Of a DNA stretch of 33,471 bases, positions 14,966 through 23,906 are shown piece by piece. Both the position numbers and the translations under genes were made by a program. The notes under the pieces are model-generated. The model was given only the letters and a program-made list of their open reading frames with translations. It ran no database searches and was not told the DNA's origin. The stretch's first letter is position 1. Every line of letters starts with the position of its first letter. The stretch is from Zoogloeaceae bacterium (GTDB taxonomy: Bacteria > Pseudomonadota > Gammaproteobacteria > Burkholderiales > Rhodocyclaceae). The DNA lies in contig JAISLJ010000146.1 of assembly GCA_031290955.1 (NCBI GenBank), positions 1 through 33,471 of the forward strand. Direction: 5' to 3'.

Positions 14966-16132
14966 TCAGAAGGTTTGTTCTGGTTCGCTTTCCTCTTCCG
15001 TGATACCCAAGTGGCCGATGTGCGACATCAGGTCGTGGTTGGCGGTGTGGCGGCTCTTCAGTTTGATTTGCAGGCGCAGGTCGTTTACCGCGTCCGCGTT
15101 GCGCAGGGCGTCCTCGTAGGTGATGAGGTCCGCTTCGTAGAGGTCGAAAAGCGCCTGGTCGAAAGTCTGCATGCCCTGTTCGCGGGATTTCTTCATGATT
15201 TCCTTGATGAACGGCACATCGCCCTTGAAGATCAGGTCGGCGATCAAAGGAGAGTTGAGCATCACCTCCACCGCCGCCACCCGGCCCTTGCTGTTCTTCA
15301 TGGGAATCAGGCGCTGGGAGACGAAGGCGCGCAGATTGAGGGACAAATCCATCAGGAACTGCTGCCGACGCTCCGCCGGGAAGAAGTTCACGATCCGGTC
15401 AATCGCCTGGTTGGCGTTGTTGGCGTGCAGGGTCGCCATGCACAGGTGGCCGGTTTCCGAGAAGGCAATGGCGTATTCCATGGTTTCCCGGTCACGGATT
15501 TCCCCCATCAGCACCACGTCCGGCGCTTGCCGCAGGGTGTTCTTGAGCGCGGTATCCCAGTTCTCGGTATCCAGCCCGATTTCGCGCTGGGTGATGATGC
15601 AGTTCTTGTGCTCGTGCACATACTCGATCGGGTTTTCGATGGTGATGATGTGGCCGTTGCTGTTCTCGTTGCGGTAATTGATGAGCGCCGCCAAGGACGA
15701 GGTCTTGCCGCTGCTGGTGCCCCCCACGAGAACCACGAGGCCGCGCTTGATGAGCGAGACATCCTTCAGGATGGGCGGCAAGCCCAGTTCCTCAATGGTC
15801 GGGATATGCGCGTTGATGGTGCGCAACACCAAACCCACCCGTCCTTGCTGGATGAAGGCATTGGCCCGGAAGCGCCCGATGCCCGTTGGCGAAATGGCGA
15901 AGTTGCATTCCTTGGTGGCCTCGAATTCGGCCGCCTGGCGATCATTCATAACGGAATGCGCCAATTCCGTGGTGTGCTGCGGCGTCAGCGCCTGGTTGGA
16001 AATCGGCATGACCCGACCGTCGATCTTGATGGCAGGGGGATAGCCGACGGTAATGAAAAGATCGGATGCCTTCTTGCTGACCATGAGGCGCAGAAGGTCA
16101 TAGACGAAATTGAGTGCCTGATCGCGTTCCAT
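14966..16132 (-). CDS. pilU: Twitching motility ATPase PilU (PilT-like, type IV pilus retraction)
   Basis: The 388-residue product is a PilT/PilU hexameric ATPase. It has Walker A GGTSSGKT at 137-144, the Asp-box IENPIEYVH, Walker B VVLMGEIRD and the His-box GHLCMATLH. The long C-terminal tail past the PilT-like core is typical of PilU rather than PilT. PilU works with PilT at the inner-membrane base of type IV pili to power retraction, and depends on PilT in studied species. Serines flank the Walker A lysine (TSSGKTSS instead of the commoner TGSGKST), but the essential G, K and T are kept. It lies 37 bp downstream of pilT and shares its transcript, which ends at 14873-14914. Confidence 0.93.
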   Translation of the reverse strand: MERDQALNFVYDLLRLMVSKKASDLFITVGYPPAIKIDGRVMPISNQALTPQHTTELAHSVMNDRQAAEFEATKECNFAISPTGIGRFRANAFIQQGRVGLVLRTINAHIPTIEELGLPPILKDVSLIKRGLVVLVGGTSSGKTSSLAALINYRNENSNGHIITIENPIEYVHEHKNCIITQREIGLDTENWDTALKNTLRQAPDVVLMGEIRDRETMEYAIAFSETGHLCMATLHANNANQAIDRIVNFFPAERRQQFLMDLSLNLRAFVSQRLIPMKNSKGRVAAVEVMLNSPLIADLIFKGDVPFIKEIMKKSREQGMQTFDQALFDLYEADLITYEDALRNADAVNDLRLQIKLKSRHTANHDLMSHIGHLGITEEESEPEQTF

Positions 16133-16169
16133 GCTGATGTCTCCATGAATGAATGATTGGAAATGGCTG

Positions 16170-17216
16170 TCAGTCGCCCGCGAACGCTGACTTGTCCACC
16201 GCCCGGATGCGGGCTTCCGCCGCCGAAACGATATTGTTCTTCACGAGTTCCTTCAGGTTCTGGTCAAGCGTTTGCATGCCCAGGGATTGCCCGGTCTGGA
16301 TGGCGGAATACATCTGCGCCACCTTGTTTTCCCGGATAAGGTTGCGGATGGCGTGGGTGCCGATCATGATCTCGTAGGCCGCTACCCGACCGCTGCCGTC
16401 CTTCACTTTCAGGAGTGTCTGCGAGATGACCGCGCGCAATGATTCGGAAAGCATGGTGCGCAGCATATCCTTTTCTTCCGCCGGAAACACGTCGATGATC
16501 CGGTCTACCGTCTTGGCCGCCGAGGAGGTGTGCAGGGTGGCGAACACCAGGTGGCCCGTTTCCGCCGCCGTCATGGCGAGGCGGATGGTTTCCAGGTCGC
16601 GCATTTCGCCGACGAGGATCGTGTCCGGGTCTTCCCGCAGGGCGGAGCGCAGCGCGTTGGCGAATGACAGGGTGTGCGGCCCCACTTCCCGCTGGTTGAT
16701 CACGCATTTCCTTGGGACATGCACGAATTCGATCGGGTCTTCGATGGTGAGGACATGGTTGAATTCGTTGTCGTTGATGTAATCCACCATCGCCGCAAGC
16801 GTCGTGGATTTGCCGGAACCCGTCGCCCCGGTGACAAGCACGATCCCCCGTGGGGTGGAGGCAATGTCCCGGAAGATCTTCGGACAGTTGAGTTCATCGA
16901 ACGTGAGCACCTTGGAGGGAATGGTCCGGAAGACCGCCCCCGCACCACGATCCTGCACGAAGGCATTGACCCGGAAGCGGGCCAGGTTGGCGATGGCAAA
17001 GGAAAAGTCAATCTCCAGGTTTTCCTCGTATGCCTTGCGTTGCGAATCGCTCATGATCTCATAGATCATGTTGTGCACTTCCGTGTGCGTCATCACGGGC
17101 AGGTTGATCTTGCGGATGTCGCCATGCACGCGGATCATGGGAGGAAGGCCGGCGGAAAGGTGCAGGTCGGATGCCTGGTTCTTGACGCCGAATGCGAGAA
17201 GTTCAGTAATGTCCAT
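16170..17216 (-). CDS. pilT: Type IV pilus retraction ATPase PilT
   Basis: The product has 348 residues, the usual PilT length. It begins MDITELLAFGVKNQASDLHL and has Walker A GATGSGKS at 130-137, the Asp-box EDPIEFVH, Walker B ILVGEMRD, the His-box GHLVFATLHT and the retraction motif AIRNLIRE at 289-296. All residues needed for ATP-driven pilus disassembly are present. The open frame continues upstream to 17420, but that extension is not family-like and overlaps the divergent yggS start, so ATG 17216 is chosen. pilU follows directly. A palindromic AGTATACT 40 bp upstream may be the -10. Confidence 0.95.
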   Translation of the reverse strand: MDITELLAFGVKNQASDLHLSAGLPPMIRVHGDIRKINLPVMTHTEVHNMIYEIMSDSQRKAYEENLEIDFSFAIANLARFRVNAFVQDRGAGAVFRTIPSKVLTFDELNCPKIFRDIASTPRGIVLVTGATGSGKSTTLAAMVDYINDNEFNHVLTIEDPIEFVHVPRKCVINQREVGPHTLSFANALRSALREDPDTILVGEMRDLETIRLAMTAAETGHLVFATLHTSSAAKTVDRIIDVFPAEEKDMLRTMLSESLRAVISQTLLKVKDGSGRVAAYEIMIGTHAIRNLIRENKVAQMYSAIQTGQSLGMQTLDQNLKELVKNNIVSAAEARIRAVDKSAFAGD

Positions 17217-17254
17217 AGTCGGGTTCCGGTAATTGGCTTTGTTGAATCGCCACA

Positions 17255-17264
17255 CAGTATACTG
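17255..17264. promoter_or_regulatory. Palindromic candidate -10 shared by pilT and yggS
   Basis: CAGTATACTG is a perfect 10-bp palindrome giving TATACT on both strands, between the divergent pilT and yggS starts. On the plus strand TTGGCT (17233-17238) is 19 bp away, slightly long. On the minus strand no good -35 is seen. If real, polymerase could bind in only one direction at a time. Confidence 0.35.
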
Positions 17265-17313
17265 CACGAGATGCACGAGCTGCGCATGAAGCACAACATC
17301 ATTCCAAGCGATT

Positions 17314-18024
17314 ATGAACGAAATTACCAGGAATCTGCAAGCGGTTCGGGAGAAAATCTGGAAAACCGCGTGCAGTGTGGCAAGAAAACCGGAAGGAATC
17401 CGTCTGTTGGCGGTGAGCAAGACGCATCCGGTTGCCAGCCTGCTGGAGGCGATTGCGGCTGGGCAGCGGGATTTTGGCGAAAACTACGTCCAGGAAGGCG
17501 TCGGCAAAATCCACGTGCTCCGCGAACGCTTGCCGGAAGTGCCGCTGGTTTGGCATTTCATCGGCCCCCTGCAAGGCAACAAGACCCGGCTGGTCGCCGA
17601 GCATTTCGACTGGGTGCACACCATCGACCGCATCCGGATCGCCGAGCGCCTTGCCGCCCAGCGCCCGGCCTCCCTGCCGCCGCTCCAGGTTTGTGTGCAG
17701 GTAAACATTTCCGGGGAGGCGACGAAAAGCGGCGTCCCGCCGACAGAGGTTCCCGAACTGTGCCGCGCTGTGGCAGAATTGCCACGCCTTGCCCTGCGCG
17801 GACTGATGAGCATCCCCGCGCCGGAAACGGATTTCGAGCGCCAGCGCCCTGCCCTGCGCGCCCTGCGGCAAATCTTCCTCGCCCTCAGGGACGAGGGGAT
17901 GGCGCTGGATACCCTCTCGATGGGCATGACTCACGATCTGGAAGCCGCCATCTTGGAGGGAAGCACGCTGGTGCGCGTGGGCACAGCCATCTTTGGAACG
18001 AGAGAAACGAGAACATCCACATGA
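17314..18024 (+). CDS. yggS: PLP homeostasis protein, YggS/PROSC family
   Basis: The 236-residue product is a single-domain fold III PLP-binding protein. It has the PLP-lysine motif LLAVSKTHPV (K near 36), the family signature FGENYVQEG, WHFIGPLQGNK, and a C-terminal SMGMTHDLEAAI and GTAIFG. YggS proteins bind PLP without known catalysis and balance vitamin B6 and amino-acid pools. SMGMTHD replaces the more usual SMGMS-D-type sequence, a mild variant. The stop overlaps the proC start by four bases. The yggS-proC-yggT-DUF167 cluster beside pilT is a common proteobacterial arrangement. Confidence 0.92.
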   Translation: MNEITRNLQAVREKIWKTACSVARKPEGIRLLAVSKTHPVASLLEAIAAGQRDFGENYVQEGVGKIHVLRERLPEVPLVWHFIGPLQGNKTRLVAEHFDWVHTIDRIRIAERLAAQRPASLPPLQVCVQVNISGEATKSGVPPTEVPELCRAVAELPRLALRGLMSIPAPETDFERQRPALRALRQIFLALRDEGMALDTLSMGMTHDLEAAILEGSTLVRVGTAIFGTRETRTST

Positions 18025-18845
18025 AGATTACCTTCATCGGCGGCGGCAACATGGCCTCCGCCCTGATTGGCGGCCTCCTCCGGCAGGCGGCGGCGCCTGC
18101 GGATATCCTGGTGGTGGAGCCGCAGGCGGCGCAGCGCGCCCGGCTCGCCGAAACCTTCGGCGTCACGCCCTTGGCCGCGCCCGAACCTGCGGCCCTCGCC
18201 TCCGAGGTGCTCGTCCTTGCCGTCAAGCCACAGCAAATGCGCGCGGCCATCGCCCCGCTCGCCGGGCAGTTGTGCCACCAGATCGTGGTGAGCATCGCTG
18301 CGGGCCTCACGCTCGGGACGCTCTCCGGCTGGCTGGAAGGCTACCGGCGCATCGTGCGGGTCATGCCCAACACGCCCGCCCTGATTGGCGCGGGCATGTC
18401 CGGCCTCTGCGCCCTGCCGGACGTTGCCCTGAGCGAGCGGCTGGTGGTCGAGCGCATTCTGGAGACTGCGGGCGCAATCCTGTGGGTTGAGGACGAAGCC
18501 CGGATGGATGCCATCACCGCCATTTCGGGGAGCGGCCCGGCCTATCTTTTCTTCTTCATCGAGGCGCTGGAAAAAGCCGCCGTCGAACTGGGCTTTCCGG
18601 CAGAGGCGGCGCGGCTCCTGGCAATCGAGACCACGCTGGGCGCGGCGCGGCTTGCCGCCGATTCCGGGGAAGCGCCCGCAATCCTGCGCGAGCGGGTTAC
18701 GTCCCCTAGCGGAACGACGGCGGCGGCGCTTGCCGTCCTGCGGGAGAACGGCGTTGCCGAAGGAATCATCGCGGGCGCGAAGGCCGCAGAAGCGCGGGGA
18801 CGGGAACTTTCCGCGCAACTGGCGGATCTGCGAGGGAATCCCTGA
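18021..18845 (+). CDS. proC: Pyrroline-5-carboxylate reductase
   Basis: The 274-residue product has the N-terminal Rossmann motif ITFIGGGNMASALIGG, the mid-protein VLAVKPQQM and VRVMPNTPALIGAGM, and the C-terminal signature AISGSGPAYLFFFIEAL, then TSPSGTTAAAL. It reduces pyrroline-5-carboxylate to proline with NAD(P)H in the cytoplasm. Start and stop overlap both neighbours (ATGA with yggS; one base with yggT), so the four genes form one coupled operon. Length and motifs are normal. Confidence 0.95.
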   Translation: MKITFIGGGNMASALIGGLLRQAAAPADILVVEPQAAQRARLAETFGVTPLAAPEPAALASEVLVLAVKPQQMRAAIAPLAGQLCHQIVVSIAAGLTLGTLSGWLEGYRRIVRVMPNTPALIGAGMSGLCALPDVALSERLVVERILETAGAILWVEDEARMDAITAISGSGPAYLFFFIEALEKAAVELGFPAEAARLLAIETTLGAARLAADSGEAPAILRERVTSPSGTTAAALAVLRENGVAEGIIAGAKAAEARGRELSAQLADLRGNP

Positions 18846-19390
18846 TGGGCGCGCCCTCCTCGTTGATCCTCGCCTGTGAACTCGTCCTGGGCACGCTCAC
18901 CAACTTTTTTTCCGCCCTGTTCCTCCTGCGGTTTTTCATGCAATGGCGGCGCATTTCCTTCCGGAACCAGATCGGCGCTTTCGTCATGAAGCTCACCGAC
19001 TGGGCCGTAAAACCCTTGCGCCGCGTCATTCCCGGCTTCCGGGGGCTGGATTGGTCGTGTCTCCTTGCTGTGTTTTTCCTGCAACTTGTCGATACCGCCC
19101 TGTATCTCCTGCTGTTCCAGATTCGTCCGCCCGTGGAATTCATCGCCCTGGTGGCGCTCCTCAAGTTTTTGAGCGCCATTGTCTATCTCGCCATGGCGCT
19201 GATCCTGCTGGAGGTTGTTTTTTCCTGGATCAATCCCCAGCACCCGCTGGCCTGGACTGTGCGCGAACTGACCGCGCCCCTGCTGCGCCCAATCCGGCGC
19301 CTCCTGCCGCCCATCGCCGGTTTCGACCTCTCGCCGCTCGTGGCCCTGCTCGGGTTTCAGGTGTTGCTCCTCTTCCTGCAACGACCATGA
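18845..19390 (+). CDS. yggT: YggT-family integral membrane protein
   Basis: The 181-residue protein has two similar hydrophobic halves, as in tandem-domain YggT proteins. Each has a membrane helix pair (ILACELVLGTLTNFFSALFL and FLSAIVYLAMALILLEVVFS) followed by a proline- and arginine-rich re-entrant segment (KPLRRVIPG near 57, RPIRRLLPPI near 151). The molecular role is not firmly known; the family has been linked to osmotic tolerance and cell-envelope processes. The ATG shares its first base with the proC stop, and its stop overlaps the next gene by four bases. Confidence 0.9.
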   Translation: MGAPSSLILACELVLGTLTNFFSALFLLRFFMQWRRISFRNQIGAFVMKLTDWAVKPLRRVIPGFRGLDWSCLLAVFFLQLVDTALYLLLFQIRPPVEFIALVALLKFLSAIVYLAMALILLEVVFSWINPQHPLAWTVRELTAPLLRPIRRLLPPIAGFDLSPLVALLGFQVLLLFLQRP

Positions 19391-19758
19391 GCCGTCGCCG
19401 CGAGGAAGAAGACGCCAACGCACTCCTGCCGTGCCTCCAGCCGGAGGCGCGGCGCGAAAACCCTGCGGACTGGTGCCGCGAGGACGGGGAAGACGCCTGT
19501 GTGCTCCAGTTGCACATCCAGCCGGGCGCAAAGCGCAGCGAGATTGCCGGACGGCATGGCGAAGCCCTGAAGATTCGCCTGGCGGCCCCGCCCGTGGAAG
19601 GAAAAGCCAACGCCGCGCTCATCGCCTTCCTCGCCGACCGCCTGGGACTTCCCCGCGCTTCTATCCAACTGTGCGGCGGCGCAAGCTCCCGCCGCAAGAC
19701 CGTGCGGATCAAAGGCATCGACAAAACCCGCCTCCTCCTCCTCGCCCCCGCTCCCTGA
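19387..19758 (+). CDS. DUF167 (YggU-family) small protein
   Basis: The 123-residue product contains the compact DUF167 core in its C-terminal 85 residues: LQLHIQPGAKRSEIAGRHGE, then IRLAAPPVEGKANAALIAFL, then a lysine/arginine segment (SSRRKTVRIKGI). The function is unknown. An N-terminal extension of about 35 charged residues (MSRRREEEDANALL) is not part of the usual domain. The ATG at 19387 overlaps the yggT stop (ATGA), which fixes the start by coupling even though the core begins later. It is the last gene of the operon. Confidence 0.85.
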   Translation: MSRRREEEDANALLPCLQPEARRENPADWCREDGEDACVLQLHIQPGAKRSEIAGRHGEALKIRLAAPPVEGKANAALIAFLADRLGLPRASIQLCGGASSRRKTVRIKGIDKTRLLLLAPAP

Positions 19759-19870
19759 CTGCCTGTGCCTCGATGCGGCAAGGCACGGGGGGATTGCCTT
19801 GCATGGGCGACAATCGCGGCGGCGTTGTTATTTTGGGAAACCCTGAACAACAAACCCCTTGCATCCTCTG

Positions 19871-19941
19871 GCGTGAAGCGACGCGGCAATCCACTGGCGT
19901 TTGTTTGCGCGATGCCCCCACCGTCCGCGCCGCCGTCTGCT
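19871..19941 (+). repeat. Third, partial copy of the dispersed repeat
   Basis: The segment GAAGCGACGCGGCAATCCA, then GCGCGATG and CCGTCCGCGCCGCCG, matches the right half of the 192-bp repeat (compare 20097-20166) with several differences. It lies about 100 bp upstream of the full copy in the same orientation. Confidence 0.55.
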
Positions 19942-19973
19942 TTCCCTTGGGCGTCCGTGTTGCGGAAAAGGTG

Positions 19974-20165
19974 TGTGGATTGCCACGGGCCTTCGGCCCT
20001 TGCAATGACGAGAGTTTGGAGGTTTGGAACATTTCTGTGGGTGCTGGTTCCGTCATGGCGCGAAAGGAAGCGCGAAACGTCCCAACTCTCGTCATTGCGA
20101 GCGAAGCGCGGCAATCCATCGGCCTTCACCTGCGCGATGTCCTTCCCGTCCGCGCCGCCGCTTGC
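19974..20165 (+). repeat. 192-bp dispersed repeat, copy A (MITE-like inverted ends)
   Basis: This stretch aligns without gaps to 30333-30524 with seven differences in 192 bp. Internally, GGATTGCCACGGGCCTTCGG with GCAATGACGAGAG (19977-20014) is inverted relative to CTCTCGTCATTGCGAGCGAA with GCGGCAATCC (20087-20118). The element can therefore fold into a long hairpin of about 140 bp. CATTGCGAGCGAAGCGCGGCAAT-type palindromes are widespread non-coding repeats in bacteria. No transposase is encoded. Confidence 0.8.
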
Positions 20166-20234
20166 TTCGCTCTCAGTCACGCTATTGCCCTTGGATTCCG
20201 GCATTTTTGCCTCCAGTTGGTTAAAAAGGACGAC

Positions 20235-21129
20235 TCATCGGGAAAACGGGCCAGTATTACCCGTTTCTTCGGAAACTTCTTTGACCCTGAAACTCAGTAG
20301 CAGATCGCGCACGGAAGCTCGAATCTTCTGCCATTCCGGCAAAAGCGCACGCCGGAAAGACGCCTGGACAGAAATGTGCGCAACGGGTTCCAAGCTGAAA
20401 CTTAGGCCACATCTTGCAACTCCTCCCGGTACGCTGGGCCGGTTGCAGTCAATGTAGGCATCTACCTTACCCGCGGTGAATGTAAACATCAAGGGTATCC
20501 GTGCTCTCCCATCCAGGCTTCCCGGTACGTGGGTCCAAGTCTGCAACAACATAAACCTCCAAGCCATGAAAATCATCAGGCAGACGCTTATAATTATTCC
20601 ACCAGTATTCACCCGGTTTATAGATGTAGCTGGCCCGCCGATCCAGAAAGCCATCGCCAGCATAACTCTCGCCCGCCATAATTCCAACGGAAAGCCACAT
20701 ATTTTCATGAATAGATTGCTTCCGTTTTTCCGTTCTGATCTGGAAGTTTTCCAAACCTTTCATGTCGGGAAAGCGCACATCCATGCCGAAGCTGCGCAAG
20801 CGGGAATTGAAAGTACGTTCGGGTGTCGGCCCCTTGCGCTTCCCGCTGAACGCCGCTGGGTCTCCATCGTATTCAACATATTCAGCATAGTGCCGGGGAA
20901 TGACGACCTTCATGCCGCCCAAATCACCCACCACATCCTTCGGCGTGTACCTTGCCTGCGCCATTTCAAGGGGCTGGAAGCCCGTATACAGGACGAATCC
21001 CGTCCAGATCGTATAGATCATCGGGATCAACGCGCAGAGTATCAAGAGAAGCAGCCAGCGCAACCCAAACTTCTTCGGCTTCTGCGCCTTGCGTTTTCCT
21101 TCATCAAGCAGGTTTCCGTCCAATACCAT
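20235..21129 (-). pseudogene. Frameshifted gene for a membrane-anchored protein of unknown function
   Basis: From 21129 the minus strand encodes a basic N terminus and one membrane helix (GLRWLLLLILCALIPMIYT). An outward domain follows with VVIPRHYAEYVEYDGDPAAF, GKRKGPTPERTF, RSFGMDVRFPDM and WESTDTLDVY. The frame stops at 20467, while the next frame continues seamlessly as GKVDAYIDCNRPSVPGG to REVSEET-like C-terminal sequence ending at 20235. Removing one G from the GGG in CACCGCGGGTAAG (near 20470) joins them into about 297 residues. One extra base therefore broke the gene, or it is a sequencing error. The start is uncertain: an upstream in-frame ATG exists at 21213, but its 28 extra residues look non-coding. 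The family is not recognised. Confidence 0.65.
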
Positions 21130-21243
21130 GATTCTTCGCTCAAAACGACGCCAGTGACCACACCAGCGCAACAGTGGAAGAAAGCCGTGATTTTTCGCTG
21201 AAAGCTTGCCCATCGAATCGTTTCTTTTCAGCGTGACTGACTA

Positions 21244-22644
21244 CTAGTTCTCCCCGTCCTTCGTCTTCCCTTCCCCGTCCCTTGCTCCCCGCCAGCCGGA
21301 CCAGATCAGGGTGCGCAGGGGAAATTCCGGGATGATGGTGAAGATGTAGATCGCCACCAGGCCGTTGGTGACGGCGGCGAAGGCAAAGAGGGTGGGGATG
21401 CCGTAGCCGTGTTCGAGAAGGAGCGTGGCGGCGAGTGCGCCTGTGACCATGAAGAGCGCGTTCAGGATGTTGTTGGCGGCAATGATCCGGGCGCGGTGGG
21501 CATTTTCGCTGCGCGACTGGACGAGCGCATAGAGAGGCACACTGTAGAGGCCGCCGCTCATGCCCAGAAAAAGAAGATCGCCCAGAATGCGCCAGGCCGC
21601 CGGATCCCCCAGAAAAAGCGCAAGGTCGCGGACCTTCTCCGTGATGTCTCCACTCGCGATTTCCCCGACAGCGGGCGACGCCATGGCGAAATCCAGACCA
21701 AAGAGCGTCATGCCGACCGCACCCAGCGACACCAGGCCGGGTTCCACTGTCTTGCCGCTGCGCCGGGTCAGGCGCTCGCAGAAGAGCGATCCCGCGCCCA
21801 CCCCCACGGAAAAAACCACCAGAAGCAGCGTTACGAAGCGTTCATCACCATGCAGCACGGAACGCGCAAATTCCGGGAATTGCGTCAGAAACAGCGCGCC
21901 ATAGAGCCAGAACCAGGAAATGCCGAGAATGGAAAGAAAGACCGTCCGATCCTGCCGCGCAAAGCCGATGCAGCGCCAGGTTTCGCGCAGGATATTGGCA
22001 CGAATCTCCAGTTCAGGCGCAGAAGCGGGCGCGGCGGGAATGGCGCGGCTGGCAAGATAGCCCACGAGCGCCACGACAAAACAGACAGCGGTGATCCACG
22101 CGCCGCCATGCGCCATCCCGGCCAGCAGCGCCCCGGTCAGTGTGCCGATGAGGATGGAGACATAGGTGCCGCCCTCGACGAGGGCGTTGCCGCCAACGAG
22201 TTCCTGCGGCGCAAGATGCTGCGGCAGGATGGCGTACTTGACCGGACCGAAGAATGTGGATTGCAGGCCAAGGAGGAAAAGCGCACTCAGAAGCAGCGTG
22301 AGGCTCGTCAGCGCGAAACCCAGGCCGATGAAGAAGACGATGAGCATCTCCAGGATCTTCGTGGCGCGCGCCAGGCGGGCCTTGTCGAACTTGTCGGCCA
22401 GTTGCCCGGCGGTGGCGGAAAAAAGGAAGAAGGGGAGAATGAAAAGTCCCGCCGCCAGGTTGGCGAGTTCGCCCGGCGAGAGCGTTGTCCAGGCCGCAGC
22501 GTTGAAGGTGAGCAGTACCACGAGGGCGTTCTTGAACACGTTATCGTTGAACGCGCCCAGGAACTGCGTGACGAAGAGCGGCGCGAAACGGCGTTGGGCG
22601 AGCAACGCAAACTGGGAAGGGACGCGATTTTCGGGAAGATTCAT
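21244..22644 (-). CDS. MFS transporter, LplT-like (lysophospholipid transporter)
   Basis: The 466-residue product is a 12-helix major facilitator. It starts PLFVTQFLGAFNDNVFKNAL, the hallmark N terminus of LplT-like transporters, and has the loop motif GQLADKFDKARLAR and FGPVKYAILPQHL. LplT flips lysophospholipids across the inner membrane so that Aas can re-acylate them, and an aas-like gene lies in the same operon. It is longer than E. coli LplT (about 400 residues), mainly from a loop between helices and a hydrophilic tail. The start overlaps the upstream amidohydrolase stop by four bases. The substrate is inferred from motif and context. Confidence 0.8.
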   Translation of the reverse strand: MNLPENRVPSQFALLAQRRFAPLFVTQFLGAFNDNVFKNALVVLLTFNAAAWTTLSPGELANLAAGLFILPFFLFSATAGQLADKFDKARLARATKILEMLIVFFIGLGFALTSLTLLLSALFLLGLQSTFFGPVKYAILPQHLAPQELVGGNALVEGGTYVSILIGTLTGALLAGMAHGGAWITAVCFVVALVGYLASRAIPAAPASAPELEIRANILRETWRCIGFARQDRTVFLSILGISWFWLYGALFLTQFPEFARSVLHGDERFVTLLLVVFSVGVGAGSLFCERLTRRSGKTVEPGLVSLGAVGMTLFGLDFAMASPAVGEIASGDITEKVRDLALFLGDPAAWRILGDLLFLGMSGGLYSVPLYALVQSRSENAHRARIIAANNILNALFMVTGALAATLLLEHGYGIPTLFAFAAVTNGLVAIYIFTIIPEFPLRTLIWSGWRGARDGEGKTKDGEN

Positions 22645-23906
22645 GGCGCGTTTCTCTCAAAGAAGGCGCGGGTCTGGAAGACCTGCGTGGAAAAGGTGCT
22701 CCCTTGCCAGCACAGGAGGCGCTTTACGGCGAGATCAAAATAGAGGGCGTTGTATTCGCGCAGCCGGAGAAGGTCCGCAAGGGCTTCCCAGGGCAGGAAA
22801 CCGTGGGCGGCGAGCGCGGCAGGCGAGACAATGGGCAGGATGCCCGGCAGGGGATAATCGGAGCCGTTCAGGAGGCGGGGATGCCAATCGCGGCGCTCCA
22901 GCAGCGTGCGGAGGATTCCCGGCTTGCGGTTCCGGAGCGTGAGGGCGGAGATATCCCCGAAGAGGCGGCCCCGCCATGCCTCTTCCTCCATGAGCCGGGC
23001 AAAGAGCGTGAAACTGGCGCAGCGTTTGCCGGGATGATCCAGGTCTTCATCCTTGCCCGTGCTGGCGCAATGCGCCACCACCACCCGCACTCCGGCTTCC
23101 AGGGCGCGGCGCAGGCGCAGGGGATTGCCGTAATGCTCGAAATGCGCCCCCTGCACGGCCCGCTCGCTGCCGCAGTGGCTGATGAGCGGCAGATCAAGTC
23201 GGGCAAGCGCCCGGTAGAAGGCGTCGCAGGCGGGCGCGGCGGGATCGATGTTCTGCGCCGCCGGGAGCCATTTGACGGCCTTTGCGCCCTGCGCGGCGGC
23301 GGCTTCCAGCCGGTCAAGGGCGTCGGGACGATGCGGGTGGATGGAAGCCGCCCACGCAAAACATTCCGGATGCACGGCGGCTACCTGGCGGGCGTAGTCG
23401 TCCGGCACGTAGAAGGTGCTGTGTTCCGGCTGCGGCGCGCCGTGCGCGTCGTGCGGCCAGTCAAAGGCAAAGAGGAGGAGCTTGGCCCCTTTCAGTTCCT
23501 GGGTGAGCGCGCGCAAGCGCCGGACATAGTTTTCATCCACCGAACCGGGCGAACCGCTGACGCAACCCGCGTTCAAATAAAACAGGCGCTGGAGATAGAG
23601 CACAGGATGCCAGGGCGACAGGAGTTTTTCACCCACCTGCGCGCCGCTATCGCCATCGCCGACACCCGCCAGATGCACGTGCATATCCCAGACTTCCTGC
23701 GGCTCCAGCCCCTGCCAAACCTGGGCAAGCCAGGGACTGTGCCGCAGATCCTCGGGCAAACCTTCCCGGCACGGGTTGCGCAGGAAGGGGCGGAAGCGGG
23801 AACGCGCAGGGGAAACCATCCCGTTTCCGTTGCCGCCACGGCTTGCGCACGCCGTCATGATCGGCAGGGAGAGAATGGCGGACTGGAGAAGGGAACGACG
23901 CTTCAT
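22641..23906 (-). CDS. Putative lipoprotein or exported amidohydrolase
   Basis: The 421-residue product begins MKRRSLLQSAILSLPIMTAC, a short signal with a possible lipobox (MTAC), so it may be lipid-anchored. The rest is a metal-dependent amidohydrolase-type barrel. It has HxH in VWDMHVHLAG near 74-80, KAVKWLPAAQNIDP near 211, SHCGSE, VVVAHCAS and a late NGSDYPLPG aspartate motif, all expected metal or catalytic ligands. The substrate is unknown. It sits between the Aas-like and LplT-like genes, overlapping each by four bases (ATGA), which ties its expression tightly to lysophospholipid recycling. Hydrolysis of an envelope-derived amide or ester is an inference from location only. Confidence 0.75.
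   Translation of the reverse strand: MKRRSLLQSAILSLPIMTACASRGGNGNGMVSPARSRFRPFLRNPCREGLPEDLRHSPWLAQVWQGLEPQEVWDMHVHLAGVGDGDSGAQVGEKLLSPWHPVLYLQRLFYLNAGCVSGSPGSVDENYVRRLRALTQELKGAKLLLFAFDWPHDAHGAPQPEHSTFYVPDDYARQVAAVHPECFAWAASIHPHRPDALDRLEAAAAQGAKAVKWLPAAQNIDPAAPACDAFYRALARLDLPLISHCGSERAVQGAHFEHYGNPLRLRRALEAGVRVVVAHCASTGKDEDLDHPGKRCASFTLFARLMEEEAWRGRLFGDISALTLRNRKPGILRTLLERRDWHPRLLNGSDYPLPGILPIVSPAALAAHGFLPWEALADLLRLREYNALYFDLAVKRLLCWQGSTFSTQVFQTRAFFERNAP

Larger units (their letters stand above)
19759..20234. other. Gene-free region holding dispersed repeats
   Basis: No credible gene is present; open frames here arise from repeat sequence. After the DUF167 stop, GCAAGGCA (19778-19785) and TGCCTTGC (19795-19802) form an 8-bp stem that may end the operon, though no T run follows. 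The remainder is a partial repeat copy at 19871-19941 and a full 192-bp copy at 19974-20165. Confidence 0.6.

Noticed and set aside
17217..17420. N-terminal extension of PilT
   Set aside because: The extra 68 residues are not family-like, overlap the divergent yggS start and include the likely promoter.
20024..20224. Short open frame inside the dispersed repeat
   Set aside because: The same frame recurs in the other repeat copy with changes unrelated to codons, and no ribosome site is present.
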